Shown one piece after another: positions 1-6,011 of a stretch of 8,406 nt of DNA (positions within the stretch are counted from its first letter, which is position 1; every line of letters begins with the position of its first letter). The notes under the pieces are model-generated. The model had not been told where the DNA came from and did no database searches. It saw only the letters and a program-made list of their open reading frames with translations. The stretch spans positions 1 to 8,406 of the forward strand of contig DAHXMR010000125.1 of the NCBI GenBank assembly GCA_027371655.1. The letters are read 5' to 3'. The position numbers were made by a program, and so were the translations under genes. The DNA is from Microcaldota archaeon. GTDB taxonomy: Archaea; Micrarchaeota; Micrarchaeia; Norongarragalinales; CAINOH01.

Positions 1-113
1 CACGGGTCGCACATTGCAAATTCGGGTCGCTCCTCGGCTCGGTTGCAAGCGAAGCTTGCAAATCTTCGACCGCAGCCGAAGTATCTTAAAAGCCGCGGAT
101 TCCGCGACCCGTG
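1..113. repeat. Structured inverted-repeat region upstream of the kaiC-like gene
   Basis: The first 10 bases (CACGGGTCGC, 1-10) are the exact reverse complement of 104-113 (GCGACCCGTG). Between them lie three smaller hairpins: TTGCAAGC-gaa-GCTTGCAA at 43-61 (8-bp perfect stem), CTTCG/CGAAG at 64-68 and 77-81, and CGCGGA-t-TCCGCG at 94-106, which overlaps the outer repeat. TTGCAAAT occurs directly at 14-21 and 56-63, and CGGGTCGC at 3-10 and 23-30. The 11-mer GCTTGCAAATC at 54-64 recurs at 5540-5550, inside the palindromic insert of the fourth gene. The arm starts at the window edge, so the element may extend upstream. I read it as a non-coding dispersed palindromic element; a structured RNA or the 3' end of an upstream gene's transcript are alternatives. 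No tRNA fold was recognised. Confidence 0.5.
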
Positions 114-155
114 TTCGTTCATTGAATCGGGCGCAGCGCAATGGGGAATCGCAAG

Positions 156-162
156 TTTTAAA
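156..162 (+). promoter_or_regulatory. Probable TATA box for the tandem KaiC-like gene
   Basis: TTTTAAA is centred about 31 nt upstream of the ATG at 190. An archaeal TATA box is normally centred about 25-27 nt before the transcription start, which would put that start about 184-187 and make the mRNA essentially leaderless. This favours the ATG at 190 over start codons farther upstream in the same open frame. No Shine-Dalgarno sequence precedes the ATG, as expected for a leaderless message. Confidence 0.5.
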
Positions 163-189
163 GGCGGGAAAACCGTTTTTTCCTGCGGA

Positions 190-1932
190 ATGAAAAAATC
201 GAAACTCGTTTCCAAAAAAGGCGGCTCCGCGCAAAATCGGGCGAAGCCTGCGGGAGAGAAATTGCTTCCGGTTATGCTAAGTTCTTCCACCGGCATTCGC
301 GAATTGGACGGCATTTTGGGCGGGGGCTTGCCGCGCAATTCCACGGTTTTGCTTGCCGGGCCTTCCGGGACGGGCAAGACCATTTTTTCCTTCCAATGGC
401 TTTTCCAGGGCGTGAAAGAAGGCGAGAGGGGGCTTTACATCGCGCTCACCGAGCCGCTGTTCAAGTCCGTGAAGGACTTGGAGGCGATGGATTTCTACGA
501 CCGCGCCGCGGTTGAAAGCGAGAGGCTCAAGATAATAGACCTGCGCGAGGGCGCGTTCGAGAAGGAATGCCAGACCAAGGAGCACTGCCTTGACACCGCG
601 AAGGTGATTTCGGTCATCGAACGCGAGGTGCGCAAGTGCAACGCCAAGCGCCTGTGCATAGACTCCATCACGGGGCTTGCGTACGAAATGCACGACAAGC
701 ACGCAATCCGCGCATTCATCTTCGACCTGGGCACGTCCCTTGCGGCATTGGGCTGCACAAACATTCTCATAAGCGAGGCGAAGGACCCTGGCAAGTATTC
801 GATTTTCGGGGTGGAGGAATTCATTTCCGACACCATAATCCGCATGGACTACGCAAAGGAGCGGGGCGTGAGCCAGCGCATCCTGCAGCTGGTCAAGGTG
901 CGGGGGCGCAAGCACACAAGCGCGGAGAACTTCTTCAAGATAACCGACGGGGGCATAACGCTTTTCCCTAAAATCCCGGTGCGCATGAACTTTGCCGCCA
1001 CCACCGAGCGGATTTCCACGGGAAACGCGGTTTTGGACGAGATGCTTTACGGCGGCCTCATCAGGGGCTCCAGCACGCTCGTCTCCGCGGCAACGGGCAC
1101 CGGAAAGACCGTGATGTGCCTGCAGTTTTTGTGGGACGGCCTGCAAAACGGCGACGCCGGGCTTTACATCGGCTTCGAGGAAAGCCGCGACCAGGTCGTG
1201 CGCAACGCGAAAGTGTTCGGCTGGGATTTGGAAAAATACGAGAAATCCGGATTGCTCACCATGCGCTGCATCCACGCCGACGAAAAGCTCTGCGACGAGC
1301 ACCTCGTCGAAATCTGCCGGCTGCTGTCCGCGAAAAAAATCAGGCGCTGCGTGGTGGACTCGCTCTCCTCCATGTCCATCGGGCTTTCACAGGACGACTT
1401 TTCGTCATTTTCAAGGAGAATCAACAGCTGCCTCAAAGTGCACGGCGCGACAAGCCTGCTTACGGTAACCACAAACGCGCTCACCGGCCTCTCCGTGCTT
1501 TCCGAAGCCCAGATTTCGACCTCGACCGACAACATCCTCTCCCTCAGGTACTTCGAAGTCGAAGGCACCCTCGGCAGCGTGCTCAACATAGTCAAGCAGC
1601 GCGGAAGCGGGCACAGCAAGGACCTGAGGCGCTACGAAATCACAAGCAGCGGCTTTGTCATAGGCGAACCCCTTGCCGGATACGAGGGCGTGACGCTTGG
1701 CACCACGCGCAAGGTCGCAGAAAGCGCGGAGGAACGGCTCGAAACCGAATTCAAGTCGTTCCTGGGCCCCATGGGCGCGCCGGCTTTCGCGGAAATCACG
1801 GCCCGGGGGCTGACCAAAACGCGCATCACCACCTACATAGACGACCTAATGCGCCAGGGCGTGCTGAAAAAAGAGGACGCGGAACGCTTCAAGGCGCGCG
1901 CGGGCGAAATCCTGCAAGGAAACGGCCACTAA
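190..1932 (+). CDS. Tandem-domain KaiC-like ATPase (580 aa)
   Basis: This is a RecA-superfamily ATPase with two KaiC domains, presumably cytoplasmic and oligomeric like other KaiC proteins. Domain 1 (about residues 30-262) has Walker A GPSGTGKT (57-64), a TE pair (87-88) at the catalytic-glutamate position, Walker B RLCIDS (D158) and the typical KVRGRKH segment (236-242). Domain 2 (about 272-510) has Walker A AATGTGKT (300-307, with the first Gly replaced by Ala), a full EE pair (E330-E331), Walker B RCVVDS (D390) and KQRGSGH. The segment QISTSTD (441-447) aligns with the KaiC autophosphorylation loop, so S443-T444 match cyanobacterial S431-T432. A charged C-terminal extension of about 70 residues, possibly helix-turn-helix-like, is not recognised. 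The frame stays open back to 43, but the TATA box and the family N-terminus support ATG 190. It leads a run of five signalling genes. The kinase or clock role is inference; the family call is firm. Confidence 0.93.
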   Translation: MKKSKLVSKKGGSAQNRAKPAGEKLLPVMLSSSTGIRELDGILGGGLPRNSTVLLAGPSGTGKTIFSFQWLFQGVKEGERGLYIALTEPLFKSVKDLEAMDFYDRAAVESERLKIIDLREGAFEKECQTKEHCLDTAKVISVIEREVRKCNAKRLCIDSITGLAYEMHDKHAIRAFIFDLGTSLAALGCTNILISEAKDPGKYSIFGVEEFISDTIIRMDYAKERGVSQRILQLVKVRGRKHTSAENFFKITDGGITLFPKIPVRMNFAATTERISTGNAVLDEMLYGGLIRGSSTLVSAATGTGKTVMCLQFLWDGLQNGDAGLYIGFEESRDQVVRNAKVFGWDLEKYEKSGLLTMRCIHADEKLCDEHLVEICRLLSAKKIRRCVVDSLSSMSIGLSQDDFSSFSRRINSCLKVHGATSLLTVTTNALTGLSVLSEAQISTSTDNILSLRYFEVEGTLGSVLNIVKQRGSGHSKDLRRYEITSSGFVIGEPLAGYEGVTLGTTRKVAESAEERLETEFKSFLGPMGAPAFAEITARGLTKTRITTYIDDLMRQGVLKKEDAERFKARAGEILQGNGH

Positions 1933-1933
1933 C

Positions 1934-1939
1934 TTTTTT
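1934..1939 (+). terminator. T6 tract directly after the KaiC-like gene
   Basis: TTTTTT lies 1 nt after the TAA stop (1930-1932). Archaeal RNA polymerase can terminate at short T tracts without a hairpin, so this could terminate or attenuate the kaiC-like transcript before the sensor genes. Position and composition are the only evidence. Confidence 0.3.
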
Positions 1940-1942
1940 GCG

Positions 1943-1999
1943 GCCGGAAAAGATGCCGGCGCAAAAGCGCGCTTGGCGCAGGCGGCGGCAAAACCGCCG
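1943..1999 (+). promoter_or_regulatory. Row of GC-rich stem-loops in the gap between the KaiC-like gene and sensor 1
   Basis: The 91-nt gap between the KaiC-like stop and ATG 2024 has three consecutive potential stem-loops: GCCGG/CCGGC (1943-1947 with 1956-1960), GCGC-aaaa-GCGC (1959-1970, sharing two bases with the first) and CGGCGG-caaaa-CCGCCG (1983-1999). Two have A-rich loops. A G run (GGGGG, 2007-2011) lies 12 nt before the ATG and may be a weak ribosome-binding site. No TATA-like box is seen here, so sensor 1 is probably read through from upstream. The stems may affect processing or translation; in GC-rich DNA they may also be incidental. Confidence 0.3.
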
Positions 2000-2023
2000 G
2001 CAACCCGGGGGACGAAAAACAAA

Positions 2024-3643
2024 ATGCGCTTGAGCCTCAACCTTAAGATAGTCGCGGTGTTCCTCGCGGTGGGAATCATCCCCCTGATTTTCACCGGCTA
2101 CGTTTCGTTCGAAACCGCGAAAAACGCGCTTAGCGAACAGATAACCTCCGACTTCCGGCTTCTTGGAGAAGCTAAGGAAGACCAGATACTCACCTACTTG
2201 AACTCGCTTGAAACCCGCACAATCGACTTCTCCTCCGACGGGTTCATACGCGATTCCGCCGAAAAAATACAGGCCGGCGTTGACGCCGCAAACGCAACGC
2301 TCGCGTTGAACGCCCATCTTGCGCTGAACAAGAGGCCCCTGGACCCAAGCATCGTGGGAGTGTTCGTGATTGGCAACAACGGAACCATCCTCGCCTCCAC
2401 CGAACCGGCGGAAGTCGGAATGGACGAACGCAAGGACGAATACTTCTTAAAAGGAAAGCTTGGAGCGGACATAGAGGTAACCTCCGAGGAGCACAAGCAC
2501 TTCAATCTCAACGAATCCATCATCGTCTCCGCGCCCCTGGTCTCGCGGACGGGCGCAAGGCCAATGGGCGTGATCGTCGACGTCTTCAATGTTACGAAAA
2601 TAAACGAAATCGTCGCGGGAACCGGGCCGGAGGAACACGCCGCAATCGAACCGGAACGCCGGTCGGAAAAAACGGAAACCTTCATCGTGGACAGTGGCAA
2701 GAGGATGATTTTCCACACGGCCTACAGCGACAAAGCGAACCGGCACTACCTGTTCATGCCCGTGGACACCGTTCCCGTGCGCAAGTGCCTTGAGGAAAAC
2801 AGTTCGTTCACCGGCGAGTACGCAAACGACGCGGGCGCACGCGTGTTCGGCTCCGCCGTCTGCATTCCCGGCAAGGGCTGGACGCTTGTGATAGAATCCG
2901 ACAGGGCCGCGGTCTTCGCGCCAATAGCATCGCTTGCAACAATACTGCTCTCGCTGATTGTCGCAACCGCGCTTTTGATAATCGCCGCGTCGTGGATACT
3001 CGCGCGCACGATAGCTTCGCCCATCGAAGCGCTCACCGGGGCCATAAACGAGATAAGCACGGGGAAGCTTGACGCCGAAATAGCCCCCGAAATCAAGCGC
3101 TCCGAAGACGAAATCGGGGACCTGGCGCGCGCATTCGACCGCACCATCGCCAGCCTGAAGCTCGCAATGCTGCAGACGGCGCCCCAGCTCAAAAAACAAA
3201 AGGAACTTGTGGAAGCCAAGCACGTTGAAAGCTCGGAAAAATTCAGGCAAATATTCGACCTCTCCCCCGAAGTAATCGTGCTGCTTGACACGCAGGGCAG
3301 GATAACCGACGCAAACCCCCGGGTGAACGACTGGATAGGCTACTCGCCAGACGAGCTCATGGGAAAAAAGCTTTCCGAACTCCCGTTCCTTCCGCCCCTC
3401 TCGAAAGCAAAGGCCATCGCAAACTATGCAAAACGGGTTGCGGGATTCCCCATTGCGCCCTACGAACTGGAATTCACATCCAAGGAAGGCAAGCTTGTCG
3501 TGGGCCGCATGAGCGGGAGCACCATAAAGGACTGCGAGGGAAAAACCACGGGCTCGATAATAATGATAAACAGGATGGACGGCTCAAGCGCGCCGGAAAA
3601 ATCCCCCTCGCGCGGAAAACAAACCGGGCAAAAAAAGCGGTAA
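2024..3643 (+). CDS. Membrane sensor 1: TM-Cache-TM-HAMP-PAS, no output domain (539 aa)
   Basis: This is a transmembrane sensor. Residues 8-28 form TM1; about 30-298 are extracytoplasmic and resemble a double-Cache domain (GVFVIGNNGTILAST, then a SIIVSAPLVS strand and a GWTLVIESD strand). TM2 is about 303-323, HAMP about 325-378 (ending in the typical SEDEIGDLARAFD), then a helical linker and one PAS domain (about 402-515, with DTQGRITDANPRV and GYSPDELMGKKLSELP). A basic, Ser/Lys-rich tail of about 24 residues ends the protein. There is no histidine-kinase, HATPase, MCP, GGDEF or cyclase domain, so any output must be through protein contact. ATG 2024 was chosen because MRLSLNLKIV leads straight into TM1; an in-frame TTG at 1973 would add 17 unconvincing residues. 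Extracytoplasmic C255 and C280 may form a disulfide. The next gene, a paralogue, starts 3 nt after this stop. The ligand is unknown. Confidence 0.9.
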   Translation: MRLSLNLKIVAVFLAVGIIPLIFTGYVSFETAKNALSEQITSDFRLLGEAKEDQILTYLNSLETRTIDFSSDGFIRDSAEKIQAGVDAANATLALNAHLALNKRPLDPSIVGVFVIGNNGTILASTEPAEVGMDERKDEYFLKGKLGADIEVTSEEHKHFNLNESIIVSAPLVSRTGARPMGVIVDVFNVTKINEIVAGTGPEEHAAIEPERRSEKTETFIVDSGKRMIFHTAYSDKANRHYLFMPVDTVPVRKCLEENSSFTGEYANDAGARVFGSAVCIPGKGWTLVIESDRAAVFAPIASLATILLSLIVATALLIIAASWILARTIASPIEALTGAINEISTGKLDAEIAPEIKRSEDEIGDLARAFDRTIASLKLAMLQTAPQLKKQKELVEAKHVESSEKFRQIFDLSPEVIVLLDTQGRITDANPRVNDWIGYSPDELMGKKLSELPFLPPLSKAKAIANYAKRVAGFPIAPYELEFTSKEGKLVVGRMSGSTIKDCEGKTTGSIIMINRMDGSSAPEKSPSRGKQTGQKKR

Positions 3644-3646
3644 AAC

Positions 3647-5212
3647 ATGAACCTTGAAACCAAGCTGGTCGCGCTCTTTCTGGCGCTGGAACTCGCGTCG
3701 CTTGCCGCACTCGGCGCGCTGGGCCTGAACGCCGCGGACAACCAGCTTCGCGATGCCACGTTCAAGACCCTGCGCTCCAACTCCCAGCTCATAGAAATGC
3801 AGGTGATGGAGCACTTCCAAAACCAAATCAAATCGCTTGCAGACCTCTCCGAAAACAAGCACCACTTCGCCAACGAAAGCGACATCACGGCGGTGCAATT
3901 GGAAATTAACGAGGAACACGCGTCCAACCCAGAGCACTACGAGCTTTCCTACCTCGACCGCAGCGGAAGGGTGCTCGCGTCCTCGAACCGAACGCAAATA
4001 GGCAGGGACTATTCAAACGACGGAACTTTCAAAGGGGCAATAGCGGGAACGCCGCAGTTGAGCGAACCGTTCAAGGCGGAAAACGGCAAGGCATCGTACA
4101 GCATTTCGGTCCCCGTGCACCCGCGGCCCGGCGTTGCGCCAAGCGGCGTGCTGCAGGCAAAATACACGTTCGAAACCCTCAACGCGCTCACGGTAACCGC
4201 AGCGAATGTCATAGGGCAAACCGGGGACGTATTCCTCGTGGGCGCGGACAAGACCGCGATTACCAAGCCAAAATACCTTACCGACTCCGATGTGCTTTCC
4301 CGCAAGATAGACACCGCGGGGATAAACGGTTGCCTTTCAAACGGCTCGCACTTCGGCGCCTACGACGACTACCGCGGCGTGCCCATCCTCGGCTCGTTCT
4401 CCAAAAAGCTTATGGCAAAAGAGCTTGGCAAAAACTGGTGCATCGCCGTGAAAATCGACGCGGCGGAGGCATTCGCGCCCATTGAAGCCCTCAAAGCGCG
4501 GGCGCTTGGGCTGGCCGCGCTTTTGGCCGTTGTTTCCGCAATCGCAATCGTGGCAATATCCCGCAGCATCACGCAGCCGGTAAAACGGCTCGCCCAAATC
4601 GCAAAAGACCTCAGCCTCGGCAAGCCCGGCGGAGAAACCGAAGGCAGCGAACGAGACGACGAAATAGGCGAGCTCTCACGCTCCTTCAACCGCATCCTCG
4701 TGAGCATGAGGCTTGCGATGAAGCAGGCGGCGCCCGAACTCAAGAAGCAGGCGGACGACCTCAGGCGCGCCCTGCGGGAAAAGGACGAAGCAGAAACGGA
4801 ATTGCGCGAAACCGCAAACCGCCTGCAGGCCGTGCTGGGCCTTGTGGACGACGCGATAATCACCATAGGCCCCGAAGGCAAAATAACATCCTGGAACGCG
4901 GCCGCCGAAAAAAAATTCGGCTACAGGGAAAACGAGGCGCTGGGAAAAGACCTCACGTTCATCATGCCGGAGCGCTTCCGCAAGCGCCACAAGGACGGCC
5001 TGCGCCGCACGGTGGAAACCGGCGAAAGCAGAACTATCGGAAAAACAGTCGAATACACGGGATTGAGAAAAGACGGAACGGAATTCCCAATGGAACTCTC
5101 CCTGGGCAAATGGCAGGCAAAGGACGGCTCGCACTTCGCGGGCCTCATACACACCCACCACACGCAGGCATTCGGGGCCAAAAAGAAGCCGCTGGAAAAA
5201 TGGGAAAAATAA
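3647..5212 (+). CDS. Membrane sensor 2: TM-Cache-TM-HAMP-PAS, no output domain (521 aa)
   Basis: This is a paralogue of the sensor just upstream and almost certainly co-transcribed with it. TM1 is about residues 7-27. The Cache-type extracytoplasmic domain (about 30-280) has the strand-turn pattern SYLDRSGRVLASSN and a following SISVPV strand. TM2 is about 284-304, HAMP about 305-358 (DDEIGELSRSFNRI), then a charged coiled coil (about 364-395) and a PAS domain (about 388-505). The PAS core ITSWNAAAEKKFGY, IMPERFRKRH and LRKDGTEFPMELS is FixL-like, and H448 aligns with the FixL proximal heme histidine, although the distal arginine position is Val. After the PAS only a short basic tail remains, with no catalytic output. 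Extracytoplasmic C229 and C265 may pair. The linker motif LAMKQAAPELKKQ (356-368) is nearly the same as in the first sensor. Architecture is firm; signal and partner are unknown. Confidence 0.9.
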   Translation: MNLETKLVALFLALELASLAALGALGLNAADNQLRDATFKTLRSNSQLIEMQVMEHFQNQIKSLADLSENKHHFANESDITAVQLEINEEHASNPEHYELSYLDRSGRVLASSNRTQIGRDYSNDGTFKGAIAGTPQLSEPFKAENGKASYSISVPVHPRPGVAPSGVLQAKYTFETLNALTVTAANVIGQTGDVFLVGADKTAITKPKYLTDSDVLSRKIDTAGINGCLSNGSHFGAYDDYRGVPILGSFSKKLMAKELGKNWCIAVKIDAAEAFAPIEALKARALGLAALLAVVSAIAIVAISRSITQPVKRLAQIAKDLSLGKPGGETEGSERDDEIGELSRSFNRILVSMRLAMKQAAPELKKQADDLRRALREKDEAETELRETANRLQAVLGLVDDAIITIGPEGKITSWNAAAEKKFGYRENEALGKDLTFIMPERFRKRHKDGLRRTVETGESRTIGKTVEYTGLRKDGTEFPMELSLGKWQAKDGSHFAGLIHTHHTQAFGAKKKPLEKWEK

Positions 5213-5217
5213 GAGGG

Positions 5218-5224
5218 TTAAAAA
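5218..5224 (+). promoter_or_regulatory. Possible TATA box before the first P-loop-less KaiC-like gene
   Basis: TTAAAAA is centred about 44 nt upstream of ATG 5265, predicting a transcript start about 5246-5248 and a short leader of roughly 17-19 nt. GGGTG at 5253-5257, 7 nt before the ATG, could serve as a weak ribosome-binding site. An internal promoter would let the two small KaiC-like genes be expressed apart from the sensors, but the 52-nt gap is equally compatible with read-through. Confidence 0.35.
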
Positions 5225-5264
5225 GAAAACGCAATGCAAAGACAACCACAACGGGTGCAACGCC

Positions 5265-5984
5265 ATGGACGACAAAAACACTCTCATCAACGCGGTAAAA
5301 CGCCACGGGCAGGGCGCGGTAATCATGGTCGAAGTGCCCACCGAGGGCTACTTCGGCTCGAACGCGGACTCCGTGCGCCAGCTTGTGCGGGACGGATTCG
5401 AAGGCGTATACGTCAGCTTCCAGCGGCCCTACAACAACGTAGTCCTGCTGTTCCAGCAGCAGGGCATAGACACCAAAAAACTCGTCATCGTTGACGCGGC
5501 AAGCGCGTGCGGAAACGAACGGCCGCGGCACGGCTCGTGGCTTGCAAATCAAAAGCACGGTTTTGTGACTCAAGCCACGGGCCGTGGGGTCGAAGGCGCG
5601 GACTCTCCGTTACGGAGCGGAACACGCGACGAGGCGTTCAGCGAACCGCGGCCGTTTGGGGAAAAAGGCAAAAAAACCGGCCTATGCGTCCCCGTTTCAA
5701 GCAAAATGGACGTGGACGAAATAGTGCGCGCCATCTACACGTCCCTTGCCGCGCTGAAAAGCAGGAAGCGCTTCGTGTTCATCGACTCCATCACCACGAT
5801 CGCACTATACCAGCCCCTCTCCGAAACCCTGCGCTTCTCCGAATTCCTCGTGCGCACGGTGAGGCAGCGCGAGGGCGGGGTTTCCACAAGCACCATCGTG
5901 TTCAACGTAGCCCGTGACCTCGCGCAAAAGCAGTTCATACGCGACGTGGCACTGCGCGCCGACGAAGTAATAGCCGTAAAATGA
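5265..5984 (+). CDS. P-loop-less KaiC/RecA-fold protein with in-frame palindromic insert (239 aa)
   Basis: This is a small cytoplasmic protein of the KaiC/Rad55 fold that has lost the nucleotide-binding loop. Where Walker A should be, after the first strand AVIMVEV (18-24), there is PTEGYFGSN with no GKT. The strand that normally ends in catalytic Glu-Glu reads YVSFQRPY (R54-P55-Y56). Walker B is kept as RFVFIDSITT (D174). It aligns without gaps to the next gene over the first 84 residues and again after residue 134, which identifies both start codons and shows that residues about 85-134 are an extra 50 codons made largely of a palindromic repeat. Without it the protein would be 189 residues, close to its 183-residue neighbour. 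It is probably a regulatory pseudo-ATPase partnering the neighbour or the large KaiC-like protein; this role is inference. A P-loop-less KaiC-like family is clear, but I cannot name a subfamily. Confidence 0.85.
   Translation: MDDKNTLINAVKRHGQGAVIMVEVPTEGYFGSNADSVRQLVRDGFEGVYVSFQRPYNNVVLLFQQQGIDTKKLVIVDAASACGNERPRHGSWLANQKHGFVTQATGRGVEGADSPLRSGTRDEAFSEPRPFGEKGKKTGLCVPVSSKMDVDEIVRAIYTSLAALKSRKRFVFIDSITTIALYQPLSETLRFSEFLVRTVRQREGGVSTSTIVFNVARDLAQKQFIRDVALRADEVIAVK
5518..5656. repeat. 139-bp palindromic element inserted in frame in a coding gene
   Basis: The ends are perfect 11-bp inverted repeats: AACGGCCGCGG (5518-5528) and CCGCGGCCGTT (5646-5656). Directly inside the left end, a 16-bp stem pairs 5529-5544 (CACGGCTCGTGGCTTG) with 5571-5586 (CAAGCCACGGGCCGTG), with a single T-G wobble, and its loop contains CAAAA/TTTTG. 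A further hairpin, CTCCGT-t-ACGGAG, lies at 5605-5617. The element accounts for most of the 150 extra bases of the host gene relative to its paralogue. A possible imperfect target duplication is TGCGGAAA (5508-5515) and TGGGGAAA (5657-5664), 7 of 8 matching. It encodes no protein of its own and no transposase is nearby, so it is MITE-like or resembles a Rickettsia palindromic element. Confidence 0.75.
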
Positions 5985-6011
5985 CCCTGCCTCTCCGTGA
6001 GTTGCCCGAAA

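Noticed and set aside
1..113. tRNA or other known RNA gene at the left edge
   Set aside because: The hairpins do not form a cloverleaf, there is no T-arm GGTTCRAATCC-type sequence, and no CCA end or anticodon stem could be fitted.
43..189. N-terminal extension of the KaiC-like protein from an ATG at 43
   Set aside because: There is no ATG at 43 (the frame opens at a TTG inside a hairpin), the added residues do not look like a KaiC N-terminus, and a TATA-like box at 156-162 places the transcript start after them.
277..1302. Long open frame on the minus strand opposite the KaiC-like gene (341 codons)
   Set aside because: It lies wholly antisense to a gene with intact Walker motifs. Its translation is rich in His, Arg, Ala and Val with no recognisable domain, as expected from GC-rich codon bias.
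1116..2033. Open frame on the plus strand in another phase within the KaiC-like gene (305 codons)
   Set aside because: Its translation is extremely Arg/Pro/His-rich and overlaps the well-supported second KaiC domain, so it is a frame shadow.
2447..3250. Long minus-strand frame opposite sensor 1
   Set aside because: It is antisense to a gene with clear TM, Cache and HAMP features, and no domain or start signal supports it.
3460..3643. A missing kinase domain in another frame after the PAS of sensor 1 (frameshift)
   Set aside because: The next gene starts 3 nt after the stop with a signal-anchor TM. No H-box, N-box or G-box was seen in any frame downstream.
5507..5666. Intein or intron in the fourth gene
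   Set aside because: The insert is 50 residues, too short for an intein, with no N-terminal Cys/Ser or C-terminal HN motif. It keeps the frame, and its ends are inverted repeats rather than splice signals.
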